Assembly: GCA_963798865.1 (NCBI GenBank)
Contig: CAWCVZ010000005.1
Span: 682,001 to 746,000 of the forward strand
Source: RBG-16-34-14 sp963798865
GTDB lineage: Bacteria; Bacteroidota; Ignavibacteria; Ignavibacteriales; Ignavibacteriaceae
Reading direction: 5' to 3'
Length of the DNA stretch: 64,000 nt
The notes under the pieces: generated by a model
Database searches by the model: none
What the model was told of the DNA's origin: nothing
The model's input: only the letters and a program-made list of their open reading frames with translations
Made by a program: the position numbers and the translations under genes
Shown here: positions 16,466-23,878 of the stretch, one piece after another
Layout of the letters: every line of letters begins with the position of its first letter
Position numbering within the stretch: position 1 is the first letter of the stretch

Positions 16466-17357
16466 AAAAAGAATTTTGATTACCGGCGCAAATGGAATGC
16501 TCGGTCAAAGTTTATGTAAGTTCTATGCTGATCAAAAAAGTGTTTTACTCTTAGCATGTTCAATTGAGGATAAATCTTTTTTGAGCTGCGTGGATTATCT
16601 TAAATGCGACATTACAAAAAAGAATGAAGTTAAAAATGTAATTTTTGATTTTTATCCTGATTATATAATTAATGCTTCTGCTTATACTAATGTGGATAAA
16701 AGTGAAACTGAACGTGAGCTTACGTGGAAAGTAAATGTAAAAGGGGTTGAATACCTTGCTGAAGCAGCAAGGATTCATGATGTAAGGATGGTTCATATTT
16801 CCACTGATTATATTTTTGATGGAATGAACGGTCCTTACACCGAAGACGAAAAACCTAACCCTCTTAGCTATTATGCCCGTACAAAACTTGCAAGCGAAAA
16901 CGTTTTAAAAGTCAGTGGTATTATTTATACTATTTTAAGAACAAATGTTTTGTATGGTTCCGACTCAACAGGTAAAACCGGTTTTGTAAGATGGCTCGTA
17001 AATATTTTGAGAGATGGAAAAGAAGTCAGAATTGTTACCGACCAGGAAAACAATCCCACTTTTGTTTATGATCTTGTTCAGGCAATTAATAAAGTGATTG
17101 AATATAATAAAACAGGAGTTTATAATATTGGCGGGAAAGAATTTCTCACAAGGTACCGGTTCGCTGAAATTATAGCTGATTATTTTGGGTTTGACAAAAA
17201 CCTGATAAAACCGATTACTACCAGTGAACTTAACCAGCCGGCACGGAGACCACTTAAATCAGGTTTAATAACTTTAAAAGCTGAAACAGAACTTGGGTTT
17301 AAACCTCATTCAATAATTGAATCATTAGCAATAATTAAGAAAGAACTTTCGATTTAG
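16443..17357 (+). CDS. dTDP-4-dehydrorhamnose reductase-like (RmlD/RfbD) SDR protein
   Basis: This 304-residue extended short-chain dehydrogenase of the RmlD substrate-binding family has the Rossmann glycine motif I-T-G-A-N-G-M-L-G-Q at 12-21, H-I-S-T-D-Y-I-F-D-G near 117-126, the catalytic Y-x3-K in Y-Y-A-R-T-K near 142-147, and V-T-D-Q-E-N-N-P-T near 198-206. RmlD makes dTDP-L-rhamnose from the 4-keto intermediate using NAD(P)H. No rmlA, rmlB or rmlC is adjacent, so the substrate could be a related nucleotide sugar. The ATG lies inside the upstream kinase gene (23-base overlap), which implies coupled translation. Confidence 0.83.
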   Translation: MLSGDLIKKRILITGANGMLGQSLCKFYADQKSVLLLACSIEDKSFLSCVDYLKCDITKKNEVKNVIFDFYPDYIINASAYTNVDKSETERELTWKVNVKGVEYLAEAARIHDVRMVHISTDYIFDGMNGPYTEDEKPNPLSYYARTKLASENVLKVSGIIYTILRTNVLYGSDSTGKTGFVRWLVNILRDGKEVRIVTDQENNPTFVYDLVQAINKVIEYNKTGVYNIGGKEFLTRYRFAEIIADYFGFDKNLIKPITTSELNQPARRPLKSGLITLKAETELGFKPHSIIESLAIIKKELSI

Positions 17358-17360
17358 ATT

Positions 17361-17732
17361 ATGTCTGACAAAGAAAAATTAAATACACTTAACACCATTT
17401 TCTGGGATTATAATACTAATCTGCTTCCATTTAATAAAATAATTGAAATGGATTTGGATTCAGTTGATGAATATGATTTTAAATTAATTTTAAACCGGAT
17501 GCTTGAGCGGCTGAATTGGTATGAACTTATAGATATATTAGGTATTAAAAATTTAAAGAAACTTTTAACACCTGAAATAATTACCAGATTAAGGAGTAAA
17601 GAACTTAAAGACAGATATGAACGAATCAGGCGAATACTACACCAGGAACCTTTATCCATTTCAGGATGGGATCCTGAATATCGTAAAAGAATTGAAGCTA
17701 CCCTTTTATCTTACAGGTGGGACCGCACTTAG
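17361..17732 (+). CDS. DUF6922-like protein, probable antitoxin partner of the AbiEii-type gene
   Basis: This 123-residue acidic/charged protein has the look of the DUF6922 family: F-W-D-Y near residue 14, then L-E-R-L-N-W-Y-E-L-I-D-I-L-G (about 48-61) followed by a leucine-rich L-T-P-E-I-I-T-R-L-R helix. These small proteins are often encoded just before AbiEii/DUF1814 nucleotidyltransferases and are presumed antitoxins. Its last 39 codons overlap the start of the next gene by 116 bases in another frame. The tail beyond about residue 92 (after L-H-Q-E) looks less conserved in character and may be there only because of the overlap. The assignment rests on resemblance and position and was not searched. 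Confidence 0.65.
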   Translation: MSDKEKLNTLNTIFWDYNTNLLPFNKIIEMDLDSVDEYDFKLILNRMLERLNWYELIDILGIKNLKKLLTPEIITRLRSKELKDRYERIRRILHQEPLSISGWDPEYRKRIEATLLSYRWDRT

Positions 17733-18282
17733 CAGATATTATTTCAATCATCGTTATTCAGATGACCTTGATTTATTTGTAAACAATGATGCCAACTTTA
17801 GTAAATACACTCAAGTACTCTATGAAACTTTACTTGATAAGCAGAAAGACGGTCTGTTTGTAATTGATAATCAAAAGACTCGAAGAAGCGAAAATTTCAT
17901 GCAGCTTTTTATTATTAAAGATGAACAAGTGCTAAGAGTTGACTTCGTTAATGATATTGTGATGCACTATGGTGAATTTCTGGAAGATGAAATACTCGGT
18001 AAAATAGACAGCTTAAGAAATATTTTATCAAACAAATTATCAGCTATTTTTCGTTACGAGGCAAAAGATATTGTTGATATATGGATCATCTGCAAAAATT
18101 TGAAATGTTATTGGATGGAAATTATTAAAGAAGCAATGAACAAAGAGGCTGGTGTTGACCCTGTAGCGATTTATGAAATCCTTAGTTCTTTCCCTGTAAA
18201 TAAACTTGATTTGATCAAATGGATAAAACCACCTCTTCCGGAAATCTTTAAAAAGAAATATTGCAAATTGCAGAGGATATAA
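17617..18282 (+). CDS. AbiEii/AbiGii-family (DUF1814) nucleotidyltransferase, probable toxin
   Basis: This 221-residue protein has the nucleotidyltransferase core of the AbiEii family: L-Y-P-F-Q-D-G-I-L near 12-20, the GGTALS loop at 34-39, and R-Y-S-D-D-L-D-L-F with the metal-binding aspartates at 49-52. Later come R-V-D-F-V-N near 107-112, the nucleotide-site lysine in N-K-L-S-A-I near 138-144 and A-K-D-I-V-D-I near 149-155. Characterised relatives (AbiEii, MenT) are toxins that transfer nucleotides, in MenT to tRNA acceptor ends, and are held in check by a cognate protein. The upstream overlapping gene is the likely cognate. AbiEi itself is absent, so this is not a classical AbiE phage-exclusion locus. 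Confidence 0.82.
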   Translation: MNESGEYYTRNLYPFQDGILNIVKELKLPFYLTGGTALSRYYFNHRYSDDLDLFVNNDANFSKYTQVLYETLLDKQKDGLFVIDNQKTRRSENFMQLFIIKDEQVLRVDFVNDIVMHYGEFLEDEILGKIDSLRNILSNKLSAIFRYEAKDIVDIWIICKNLKCYWMEIIKEAMNKEAGVDPVAIYEILSSFPVNKLDLIKWIKPPLPEIFKKKYCKLQRI

Positions 18283-18285
18283 TGT

Positions 18286-19833
18286 ATGGCAGAGAAAATT
18301 CATTATCTTAAAAATATTAACTTCACTCTTCTTTTTGTTCTCCTATCAATTTTATCTTGTAAATTATTTGCTCAGACAAGTTCAATTGATTGGGCAAAAG
18401 GAATTGTATGGTACCAGATCTTTCCGGAAAGATTTTCAAATGGAGACACAACTAATGATCCCGAAGCCTCAAAAGTTTTTATTAATAGCAGAAGAATTCC
18501 GCAGGATTGGAAAGTAACTAAATGGACAAGCAATTGGTTTGCACCATCTGAATGGGAAAAAAAACTAGGCGGAAAAATCAGGGATCATCTTTATGACAGA
18601 AGATATGGCGGTGACTTGCAAGGAATAATTGACAGATTAGATTACCTGAAAGAACTTGGAATCGGGGCAATTTATCTCAACCCCATTTTTGAAGCGGTTT
18701 CTCTTCATAAATATGATGGCTCAACTTATCACCATATTGATGTGAATTTTGGATCGGACCCGGATGGTGACAGGAAATTAATTGCTTCGGAAACACCTGA
18801 TGATCCTTCAACCTGGAAATGGACGGAAGCTGATAAATTATTCTTAAAATTAATAGAAGAAGTTCATTCAAGAGGAATGAGAATTATTATTGATGGAGTT
18901 TTTAATCATACCGGAGTTCAGTTCTGGGCTTTCCAGGATATTGTTAAAAATGGAATAAACTCTAAATACAAAGACTGGTATATTATCAAAACGTTTGATG
19001 ATGTTACAACTCTTGAAAATGAATTTGATTACAAAGGCTGGTGGAATGCAAAATCACTTCCGGAATTTAACCGGACACAGAATGATCTTTATCCCGGTCC
19101 CAAGCAATATATCTTTCATTCAACTTCAAGATGGCTTGATCCGAATAATGATGGTGATCCTTCTGATGGAATTGATGGATGGCGGCTTGATGTCGCCCGT
19201 GATGTTCCTGTTGGTTTCTGGAAGGATTGGAGTAGACTTGTGAAATCAATTAACCCTGAAGCGATAATAATTGGTGAATTGTGGGATCTTTCTCCTGATT
19301 TTATTTCTAAAGATGGAGCTTTCAATTCTCTTATGAATTATAATTTTGCATTTGCTGTTAATGAATTTTTCATCGCTCAAAAAAGAAAAATAACTGCATC
19401 GGGTTTTGCCGATAGCCTGCGAAAAATCTCCGAAACATATCCTGAAGAGAATCTTGATCTTCTTCAGAATTTAATGGACAGCCATGATACAGAAAGACTG
19501 CCATCTATGATTCTTAATCCTGATAGAAATTATGACAGGGATGGAAATGAAGGTAATCCGGATTTTAATCCCGGTAAACCGGGAAAGGAAATTTATGAAA
19601 TGCAAAAGCTTATCCTTGCATTCCAGATGACATATAAAGGAGCTCCGATGATTTACTATGGAGATGAAGTTGGGATGTGGGGTGCAGATGATCCTCATTG
19701 CAGAAAGCCAATGGTTTGGGATGATTTGAAATATGACAAAGAAGTAATTTCAAAAGAAGATGGATTTAAAAAGGGATGGGTTCTTATACTGTTGAACAAA
19801 ATAAAGATCTGCTTGAATTCTACAGAAAGATAA
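18286..19833 (+). CDS. GH13 alpha-amylase-family enzyme, main part (frameshifted near 19773)
   Basis: This is an exported GH13 glycosidase. The N-terminus is hydrophobic with a possible lipobox (I-L-S-C) before F-A-Q. Conserved GH13 regions are all present: D-G-V-F-N-H (about 202-208), G-W-R-L-D-V-A-R-D with the nucleophile Asp (about 298-306), G-E-L-W-D with the acid/base Glu (about 329-333), and D-S-H-D-T-E-R (about 399-405). The overall plan resembles neopullulanase/cyclomaltodextrinase-type enzymes acting on starch-derived oligosaccharides. After D-G-F-K-K-G the frame turns to nonsense and stops at 19833; the true C-terminal domain continues from 19776 in another frame. One missing base at about 19773-19776 explains it. 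The start follows the nucleotidyltransferase stop by three bases. Confidence 0.88.
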   Translation: MAEKIHYLKNINFTLLFVLLSILSCKLFAQTSSIDWAKGIVWYQIFPERFSNGDTTNDPEASKVFINSRRIPQDWKVTKWTSNWFAPSEWEKKLGGKIRDHLYDRRYGGDLQGIIDRLDYLKELGIGAIYLNPIFEAVSLHKYDGSTYHHIDVNFGSDPDGDRKLIASETPDDPSTWKWTEADKLFLKLIEEVHSRGMRIIIDGVFNHTGVQFWAFQDIVKNGINSKYKDWYIIKTFDDVTTLENEFDYKGWWNAKSLPEFNRTQNDLYPGPKQYIFHSTSRWLDPNNDGDPSDGIDGWRLDVARDVPVGFWKDWSRLVKSINPEAIIIGELWDLSPDFISKDGAFNSLMNYNFAFAVNEFFIAQKRKITASGFADSLRKISETYPEENLDLLQNLMDSHDTERLPSMILNPDRNYDRDGNEGNPDFNPGKPGKEIYEMQKLILAFQMTYKGAPMIYYGDEVGMWGADDPHCRKPMVWDDLKYDKEVISKEDGFKKGWVLILLNKIKICLNSTER

Positions 19834-20138
19834 TTCATCTGCGAGATGAAAATGAGGCTTTGCAAAAAGGCGATTTGAATTTTCTTTATACTAATGACGA
19901 AAAAAAATCTTTTGCCTTCGAAAGAAATTTTAATAAAGACAAAATAATCATAGGTTTTAATATTGGTAATGCTGAAGATGATTTTGATGTTCCGGTAAAC
20001 ATGCTTAAAGGACAATATGAGGAACTAATGACCAATGAAATAGGAAACTTTTATGGCTCTGAAAAAGCAAATGCTAAAATTCTGATTAAAGTTCCGGCTC
20101 AATCTTTTCGCATTTATAAAATTTATTCATCACATTAA
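19776..20138 (+). CDS. GH13 enzyme, C-terminal part in the shifted frame
   Basis: These 120 residues complete the preceding amylase: M-G-S-Y-T-V-E-Q-N-K, a helical L-L-E-F-Y-R-K-I-I-H-L-R-D that is typical of the end of the GH13 barrel (the L-R motif before domain C), then an all-beta domain C ending V-P-A-Q-S-F-R-I-Y-K-I. Restoring one base near 19773-19776 joins it to the main part, for a protein of about 617 residues. The stop overlaps the next ATG (TAATG), so the HAD phosphatase is translationally coupled. It is not an independent gene. Confidence 0.82.
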   Translation: MGSYTVEQNKDLLEFYRKIIHLRDENEALQKGDLNFLYTNDEKKSFAFERNFNKDKIIIGFNIGNAEDDFDVPVNMLKGQYEELMTNEIGNFYGSEKANAKILIKVPAQSFRIYKIYSSH

Positions 20139-20920
20139 TGAAACCTGATTTAGAATATTACACTTCTTTTATTTTTGATCTTGATGGAACTATCTACAGG
20201 GGAAATAAAATTATTCCCGATGCCGATAAAACAATAAATACTTTAAAAAGATCTGGCAAGAAAATAGTTTTCATATCAAACAAAACAACAGGAAGTGTAT
20301 CAGAATATTTTGAATTTTTAACAGCTAATGGTTTGGAAATTGCAATAAATGAAATTATCAACTCTACAATCGTTATTTCAAAATACCTTAATAAAAATCA
20401 TCTGGGAGAAAAGTTTTTTGCAATTGGGGAAAAAATATTTGTTGAAGAAATTATTTCTTCAGGTTTGGAATACTCCGAAGATCCTGAAAACATAAACATA
20501 CTTCTTGTAACCTTAGACAGAACGCTTAATTATGAAAAGCTCGAGATAGCTGCAAGAGCACTTGAAAAAGGCGCAAGATTTTTTGCGGCAAATATTGATG
20601 ATACTTGTCCTGTTGATAACGGAGAAGTTCTCGATGCCGGTGCTACAATTTCAGCACTTGAGAAAAGAACACATCGCAAGCTCGAAAAGCATTTTGGCAA
20701 ACCCTCAAAATATATGATGGATGAAATTAAGGAGAGGCTTGGAGATGATTTCTCAAAAACTCTGCTGATTGGTGACCGCCTTGAAACTGATATCGCAATG
20801 GGGAATTCATTCGGACTGCATACAGCACTTGTTTCCACAGGAGTTAAAAATTTTCCGAATGGAAATCGAAATATTCAGCCGACTTTTATCCTGGATTCTG
20901 TATTTGATCTCATAAAATAA
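20138..20920 (+). CDS. HAD-superfamily phosphatase, class IIA (NagD/p-nitrophenyl phosphatase-like)
   Basis: This 260-residue HAD phosphatase has motif I F-D-L-D-G-T-I-Y-R-G at 13-22 (nucleophile D15, acid/base D17), motif II V-F-I-S-N-K near 46-51, and motif IV G-D-R-L-E-T-D-I-A-M-G near 211-221. The IIA cap fits NagD/4-nitrophenylphosphatase or glycerol-1-phosphate/phosphoglycolate phosphatase-like enzymes; the substrate is unknown. It begins at the last base of the amylase gene (TAATG), suggesting coupled expression and perhaps a role with sugar phosphates. Confidence 0.85.
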   Translation: MKPDLEYYTSFIFDLDGTIYRGNKIIPDADKTINTLKRSGKKIVFISNKTTGSVSEYFEFLTANGLEIAINEIINSTIVISKYLNKNHLGEKFFAIGEKIFVEEIISSGLEYSEDPENINILLVTLDRTLNYEKLEIAARALEKGARFFAANIDDTCPVDNGEVLDAGATISALEKRTHRKLEKHFGKPSKYMMDEIKERLGDDFSKTLLIGDRLETDIAMGNSFGLHTALVSTGVKNFPNGNRNIQPTFILDSVFDLIK

Positions 20921-20995
20921 ACCTGGCTTGCCTTTCTTTTCTCCCCCAACCTTCTGATGTTTCCATAGTCTAATAAACAGTTATTGGAAATTTTA

Positions 20996-21562
20996 ATGGT
21001 TTTGAGCGATACTGATTTAATAAATAAAGCCCAAAATGGTGATGAATCCGCATTCAATGAATTGGTATGCAGGTATGACAGAAATGTGCTTTCGCTTGCT
21101 CTTAAGTATGTAAATGATAAAGATGATGCAAAAGATATTTACCAGGAAGTTTTTCTCAGGGTGTTCAGGGGATTAAAAAAATTTCAGTTTAAAAGTGAGT
21201 TTTCAACATGGCTTTACAGGATTACAACAAATGTCTGTTTAACATTTATAAAATCAGGTAAGAAGCAAGAAATGATGAGAATAGATAATGATATGGATAA
21301 TGATTCAATTAATATTATCGGAAGTGATGAAGGCAGCTCACCCGAAGAATTTTTAATGAGAAATGAAATTAAAAATAATGTAAATGAAGCCCTGGAAAAA
21401 TTATCTCCAAAACAAAAAATGATTTTTATACTTAAACACTTTGAAGGATATAAAATTAGAGAAATATCCCAGATGCTTAACAGCAGCGAAGGAACAATAA
21501 AAAAATATCTCTTCGAAGCGAACCATAAACTGCGCGAACAGTTGAGTGAATTATATGTATAA
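20996..21562 (+). CDS. ECF-type RNA polymerase sigma factor
   Basis: This sigma-70-family protein of about 188 residues has only regions 2 and 4. Region 2 includes D-D-A-K-D-I-Y-Q-E-V-F-L-R-V-F and F-S-T-W-L-Y-R-I-T-T-N (about 42-80). Region 4 includes L-S-P-K-Q-K-M-I-F-I-L-K and the helix-turn-helix I-R-E-I-S-Q-M-L-N-S-S-E-G-T-I-K (about 138-173). The ATG at 20996 is preferred over the upstream TTG at 20984 because it begins the usual D-T-D-L-I-N-K-A-Q-N-G-D leader. It is followed by a repeat pair and then a zinc-type anti-sigma factor, the normal partner order for ECF systems. The target genes may include the DUF4097 and DUF5916 genes downstream. Confidence 0.9.
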   Translation: MVLSDTDLINKAQNGDESAFNELVCRYDRNVLSLALKYVNDKDDAKDIYQEVFLRVFRGLKKFQFKSEFSTWLYRITTNVCLTFIKSGKKQEMMRIDNDMDNDSINIIGSDEGSSPEEFLMRNEIKNNVNEALEKLSPKQKMIFILKHFEGYKIREISQMLNSSEGTIKKYLFEANHKLREQLSELYV

Positions 21563-21568
21563 GATTAT

Positions 21569-21595
21569 GTCACACTTCGACAAGCTCAGTGTGAC
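21569..21595. repeat. Palindromic intergenic repeat, copy 1
   Basis: An 8-bp perfect stem (GTCACACT / AGTGTGAC) encloses an 11-base loop, TCGACAAGCTC. It stands directly after the sigma factor stop and is paired with an inverted second copy at 21606-21632. The sequence style (CTTCGACAAGCTCAG) is that of dispersed REP-like repeats seen in many bacteria (recollection, not searched). Confidence 0.75.
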
Positions 21596-21605
21596 AACTT
21601 AGTAA

Positions 21606-21632
21606 GTCATCCTGAGCCTTTCGAAGGATGAC
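21606..21632. repeat. Palindromic intergenic repeat, copy 2 (inverted)
   Basis: An 8-bp perfect stem (GTCATCCT / AGGATGAC) encloses GAGCCTTTCGA, close to the reverse complement of the loop of copy 1. The stem differs from copy 1 by paired changes that keep it base-paired. It lies 24 bases before the anti-sigma start. Confidence 0.75.
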
Positions 21633-21656
21633 GATTTTAATTTAAAAAGGATTATT

Positions 21657-21761
21657 ATGAACCATAAAAAATATATCGAATGGATCCAACTTTTCTTTTA
21701 TAATGAGCTGACACAAAAAGAAAAAGATGAACTCAATGATCATTTAAATGATATGCAATGA
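21657..21761 (+). CDS. Anti-sigma factor, N-terminal fragment before a frameshift
   Basis: An AAAAAGG six bases upstream supports this ATG. The 34 residues read M-N-H-K-K-Y-I-E-W-I-Q and reach D-H-L-N-D before running into TGA. If the extra A at 21753 is removed, the frame continues as H-L-N-D-C-N-E-C, a perfect H-x3-C-x2-C zinc motif of anti-sigma (ZAS/zf-HC2) proteins, and joins the downstream open frame. Both halves are therefore one gene, 21657-22647. Confidence 0.75.
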   Translation: MNHKKYIEWIQLFFYNELTQKEKDELNDHLNDMQ

Positions 21762-22647
21762 ATGCAATGCTGAATTTGAAAAGCAGAAAAGATTTTTTTC
21801 TGTTATTAAAAACACTCCATTGCCTGAGGTTAACCAGGAACTTTTATCTGAAGCAAGAAGAGAATTTAATGCCGCATTAAAAGCTGTCCAAAGGACTCCT
21901 TTCGGAGAGAGTACAAAACGAAAGTCGTTTCACTTTTTGAAATTTAATCTTTCCGAATTTTTCTTCTCCCCGTTTAAACTTGCATTTAGCGGAGCTGCAG
22001 TTTTAGCTGCCGGTATTTTGATTGGATTTCTTTTATTTAATAAAGCAAACGATAATATAATTCCTGTTGTTGAAGAGGAAAACAGCCTGGCATCTTTACA
22101 ACAGGACAGAACTCAGATTACAAATTTAAAGTTTATCGACCAGGATGCATCCGACGGTGAAATAGAATTTACAGTTGATGCAATAAAACCGGTTCATATA
22201 AAAGGAAAAGTTAATGACCCGAAAATTCAGAGCATCTTAACTTATTCTATGCTTTATGAGCAAAACCCGGGAGTTCGCCTTAATGCGATAAATCTTATTA
22301 AAACCAACACAGCTCAAAACAATGATGAAGAAATAAAAACTTCATTAATAACTGTTGCAAAATATGATGCAAACATCGGCGTAAGGAGAGAAGCTTTAAA
22401 GCTTTTAAGAAGCTTTCCATATGATTCTGATGTAAGGAGCGCACTTCTCTATATTCTTTTAAATGATGAAAATTCTGCAATGAGAATTGAAGCAATTACA
22501 AGCTTAAAAGAGATTAGTGAAAAAGGAAATGGTTTCAGCCAGAATGAGATTTCAGCTTTCCGTGAGAATCTTAAAAAAGAAGAAAACAATTATGTAAAAT
22601 TTCAAATAAAAACTGTTCTTCAGGAGAATCAAAAAAATGAAAAATAA
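21748..22647 (+). CDS. Anti-sigma factor, main part: transmembrane segment plus HEAT-like repeats
   Basis: The fragment begins with the C-x2-C half of the zinc motif (M-I-C-N-E-C), then a cytoplasmic helix, a single membrane span (A-F-S-G-A-A-V-L-A-A-G-I-L-I-G-F, about residues 80-97), an acidic linker and a periplasmic part. The last 140 residues hold three or more HEAT-like units (V-R-L-N-A-I-N-L-I; V-R-R-E-A-L-K-L-L; M-R-I-E-A-I-T-S-L), spaced about 35 residues apart. It would sequester the upstream ECF sigma factor at the membrane and release it on a periplasmic signal sensed by, or through, the repeats (inference). The real start is 21657; a single extra base at 21753 separates the two frames. 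Its stop overlaps the DUF4097 gene start. Confidence 0.82.
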   Translation: MICNECNAEFEKQKRFFSVIKNTPLPEVNQELLSEARREFNAALKAVQRTPFGESTKRKSFHFLKFNLSEFFFSPFKLAFSGAAVLAAGILIGFLLFNKANDNIIPVVEEENSLASLQQDRTQITNLKFIDQDASDGEIEFTVDAIKPVHIKGKVNDPKIQSILTYSMLYEQNPGVRLNAINLIKTNTAQNNDEEIKTSLITVAKYDANIGVRREALKLLRSFPYDSDVRSALLYILLNDENSAMRIEAITSLKEISEKGNGFSQNEISAFRENLKKEENNYVKFQIKTVLQENQKNEK

Positions 22648-23767
22648 ATTTTTATTCACAGTAATAATAACATCAATCTGCCTATTAATATTTGTTATAA
22701 AAACCTTTGCCCAGGATGAAATTAAAAAAGAATCCTTCAAAGTAAATAAAGGCGGTACTCTTAAAGTTGATATTTCCAGCGGCGATATAAAGGTCAAGAC
22801 CGGGAATGATTCAGAAGTTAAAATTTCTTATGAAGATGATGAAGATTATAATAATGTAACAACCTACCAGGATGGAAATAATATTACAATCAGGTCTGAC
22901 GATAATGTTGATTTTGAAATCTCTGTCCCCTCCGAATTCAATCTTAATTTAAATACTTCAGGCGGCGATATTGATCTAATGAGCAATTTAAAGGGAAATG
23001 TAAAAATAAATACTTCAGGCGGTGACATCTCAACAAAAGAAGTAACCGGAGAGTTATCTGCCAACACATCAGGCGGGGATATAAATTGTGGCAATGTAAA
23101 TGGTAGTTTAAAACTTGGCTCAAGTGGTGGTGATATTATGGTTGGATCTGTTGAAGGCGAGTGTGAAGTAAGCACTGGCGGTGGAAATGTTATTGTTAAG
23201 AATGTAACAAAATCATTAAGCGTTTCTACCGGCGGTGGAAATATAAATTGCGGCAATATTGGTAGTGATGTAAAAGTAGTAACAGGCGGAGGGAATATTT
23301 CCGTTGATAATATTTCCGGAGTAATGAATGTAAAAACCGGCGGGGGTGATATTTACGGTGTTAGTATAAACAAGGGTGGAACAGTTGTAACCGGTGCAGG
23401 GAATATAAGTTTAAACAATCTTTCCGGTGATGTTAAAATAACTTCCGGTGCCGGTGATGTTACTGCTCAGTTTATTTCTGTGGGAAGTAATGATAGTAAA
23501 ATTGTTTCGGGTTATGGAAATGTTAAAGTTTTTATTCCTGAAAATGCTAAAGTAACAATCGAAGCAACTGTAAAATTATCTGAGGGAAATGTCTATTCGG
23601 TTGATAAGCAAAGTCTCTCTGAATCTATAAAATCAGATTTTAAATCTACAACCGAAGATAAGAGAAAAGGTGAGTACCATGCTGTTTATATTATTAATGG
23701 AGGCGGAACAAATATCTTTCTGCAGACTTCAATAGGGGATATTGAAATAAGAAAATTGAAGCGTTAA
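22637..23767 (+). CDS. DUF4097-family exported beta-repeat protein
   Basis: A signal peptide (ending T-F-A-Q near residue 26) is followed by about 320 residues of short repeated strands of the type T-S-G-G-D-I / T-G-G-G-N-I, spaced 19-20 residues apart, the hallmark of DUF4097 'putative adhesin' proteins with a beta-helix-like fold. The function is not established; in Bacteroidetes such genes usually follow ECF sigma/anti-sigma pairs, as here. The start lies 11 bases inside the anti-sigma gene, so the three are one operon. The DNA repetitiveness comes from the protein repeats and is not a separate element. Confidence 0.85.
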   Translation: MKNKFLFTVIITSICLLIFVIKTFAQDEIKKESFKVNKGGTLKVDISSGDIKVKTGNDSEVKISYEDDEDYNNVTTYQDGNNITIRSDDNVDFEISVPSEFNLNLNTSGGDIDLMSNLKGNVKINTSGGDISTKEVTGELSANTSGGDINCGNVNGSLKLGSSGGDIMVGSVEGECEVSTGGGNVIVKNVTKSLSVSTGGGNINCGNIGSDVKVVTGGGNISVDNISGVMNVKTGGGDIYGVSINKGGTVVTGAGNISLNNLSGDVKITSGAGDVTAQFISVGSNDSKIVSGYGNVKVFIPENAKVTIEATVKLSEGNVYSVDKQSLSESIKSDFKSTTEDKRKGEYHAVYIINGGGTNIFLQTSIGDIEIRKLKR

Positions 23768-23878
23768 TCATTTAAATCAACCGTATGTTGAAAATATTTA
23801 GACATTCTTTTTTTATTCAATGATTTTTACAGTGAACATTGTGGATTTAAAAATTGATTTAAATAAAGATTAAAGCTG

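Noticed and set aside
17361..18282. Classical AbiE phage-exclusion locus
   Set aside because: The second protein is of the AbiEii family but the first does not look like AbiEi (no winged-helix antitoxin pattern seen), so only a toxin-antitoxin-like pair is claimed.
22864..23256. 130-codon open frame on the minus strand opposite the DUF4097 gene
   Set aside because: Its regular proline/serine pattern is only the complement of the Gly-Gly-Asp repeats of the real gene.
22950..23480. Tandem DNA repeat suspected as CRISPR or minisatellite
   Set aside because: Units of about 57-60 bases are diverged and follow the 19-20-residue protein repeats of DUF4097; there are no unique spacers and no cas genes.
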